Positions 62,790 through 64,000 of a stretch of 64,000 nucleotides of DNA are shown here, piece by piece. The notes below the pieces were generated by a model that saw only the letters and a list, made by a program, of their open reading frames with translations, did no database searches and had not been told where the DNA came from. The stretch covers positions 58,606,774 through 58,670,773 of the forward strand of contig CM051526.1 in NCBI GenBank assembly GCA_028017165.1, in the 5' to 3' direction. The position numbers and the translations under genes were made by a program. The stretch comes from Herpetospermum pedunculosum (Eukaryota > Streptophyta > Magnoliopsida > Cucurbitales > Cucurbitaceae). Numbering within the stretch: the first letter of the stretch is position 1; each line of letters begins with the position of its first letter.

Positions 62790-64000
62790 TGTTAAGTCTC
62801 TGAAAGTGACTTATTTAGGACCCATTTAGCTTAAGAAGATGTACACATTTAGGTGTTTTTGTGAGCATTTAGCCAAAACCTATGCTTTAATATGAGAATT
62901 AGAAGAAGGTAGCTAATATAGGACTTATGCACAATAGGTAGGAAAAGGGGTGAAAACCGAAGAAAAGAATGAAAAAATAACCCTTGCGAATGCATTGCGG
63001 AATAATTGCGGTGGCCGCAATTATTCAAGTTAAAACCGTAAGTTGGCTGACATTTTTCTGTTTAGATCCGACTTTTCAGGGATTCGTTCTTTCTCCTCCA
63101 CCCATTCTGATATACGACGTTGAAGATTGATGGTTCTCCTTGGCCCAATCGCACCTGCAAACTACTATAAAAGGGGGCCAAAGTCGGAGGTTCAGGAATC
63201 ATTCAACGTGCAGAAGTCTTCTCACAGTCCACCATTTCTCTCGATTTTCCCTTGCCGTCTGTTGGAGTGAGGTTCTCAGCTTTTGGAGTCGATAATCTGA
63301 TAGGAAGGAGAGAAGATTCTTCTTCTCTCTCGATTGGATTCATCCAAGCACGGCTGAATTCTCATCACCATCATTCGAGGCGACTGCCACGGAGATTTCC
63401 AGCACACCTTTACTGTTTTCTGCTCTTTCCTTCTCAATTCCATTTCTGTTCAATGTTGTTCTTAGCTTAGTCATTTACTTATTGCATTTCGTTGTTGTCT
63501 GCCTTGAATTCATTCTGTTTAAGCTTTCCTTTGTCATTCAAACACTTTAAGTAATCAAAGTAAGTTTCTGCATTTCACAGTTATTCCTTATTCTGCTACG
63601 AGTTTGGCTTGCTGTTTTACACACTTTTCCCTTCTAAGCATGTCTACTTTATCTTATATTTCTGTTCTTCATATATCCATGAGTAACTAAATTCACTTAG
63701 GGGCATGCTAATGACAGAACTATAGGCTAAGAAACGTAAGTCAAGTAGGTAGATCAACACTCGAACATTGATTGTATGTAAGCTTCATCCCACGGGCAAT
63801 TTCGATTGGCCATCCATTTTGTCCAAAGAACTCCTAACCTCTGGAAGGAGTAAGAGTTCAGAGTCGTATAATCATGCTAGCCTTTCATGGTAATCAGGAA
63901 ACGGCCTAGGAATAGGCGTTTCCCTAGTATAAACTGAACACTCCTGTTTTAACAAGATGCTTAAGACCTTACTTTGAAGTCGAGTAAACTTGAGTCTCTC
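62790..64000 (+). repeat. 3' LTR of the Athila element (partial)
   Basis: The first 1211 of an expected 1715 bp. It aligns to 51646-52856 with a constant offset of 11144 and no difference that I can see. Confidence 0.95.

Larger units (their letters stand above)
51646..64000 (+). mobile_element. Athila-type Gypsy LTR retrotransposon, apparently intact, 3' LTR cut by window edge
   Basis: The 5' LTR is 51646-53360 (1715 bp, TGTTAAGTC...CGCAACA). The 3' LTR starts at 62790, and the 1211 bases in view show no difference from the 5' LTR. The predicted full length is about 12.86 kb, ending near 64504. The tRNA-Asp-type primer site TGGCGCCGCTGCCGGGGA at 53367-53384 and the polypurine tract TAAGTTTGGGGGTG are Athila hallmarks. 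The left target duplication is GCGAG (51641-51645). It contains an uninterrupted Gag-Pol, a small membrane-segment ORF and a third ORF. Very recent insertion. Confidence 0.95.

Overview
The window is nuclear DNA of a flowering plant, almost certainly a eudicot. Spliced GT-AG introns, AT-rich intergenic DNA, tRNA-derived SINEs and several families of Copia and Gypsy LTR retrotransposons all point that way. The LTR families look cucurbit-like to me, but that is an impression, not something I can prove from the sequence. There is no bacterial or organellar content, no rRNA and no functional tRNA.

Two host protein genes can be supported, both on the minus strand. The first is a 51-residue DVL/ROTUNDIFOLIA-like peptide gene (10239-10394). 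The second is an 11-exon gene for a TcdA/CsdL-like tRNA threonylcarbamoyladenosine dehydratase of the ThiF/E1-like family (13531-31043, 466 aa). I reconstructed all its exons from splice junctions that keep frame. Its intron 6 is 10.25 kb long because a chromodomain Gypsy element (16172-25968, target duplication CTATC) sits in it. A Copia element (16283-20464, target duplication GTTAC, identical LTRs) sits inside the 5' LTR of that Gypsy element.

Layout. 1-3801: the 3' end of one Copia element inserted into the RNase H region of another. 4064-5825: a decayed LINE on the minus strand. 6085-6177: a scrap of an LRR-extensin gene. 6596-7986: a PIF/Harbinger remnant. 8310-13215: an LTR remnant, many tRNA-derived SINE pieces and the DVL gene. 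13531-31043: the TcdA-like gene and its intronic retroelements. 31340-38044: decayed Copia fragments on both strands. 38110-40200: a TIR-like element, two SINEs in opposite orientation with clear target duplications, and a solo LTR. 40298-51645: nested Copia DNA containing three copies of a short element that encodes only Gag, zinc knuckle, protease and an unrecognised basic tail. One copy is solitary (40707-43760) and two form an LTR-body-LTR-body array (46939-51645). 51646-64000: a young, apparently intact Athila-type Gypsy element inserted in the last of these copies. It carries a 1829-aa Gag-Pol ORF, a small membrane-segment ORF overlapping its stop, and a 637-aa third ORF. Its 3' LTR runs off the window.

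The most interesting points are the gag-protease-only Copia family with intact ORFs, a recurrent GCGG/CCGC inverted motif spread through the Athila element, a perfect in-frame 312-bp duplication inside the Gypsy reverse transcriptase, the gag-less but otherwise fresh Copia element, and the intron build-up in the tRNA-modification gene.
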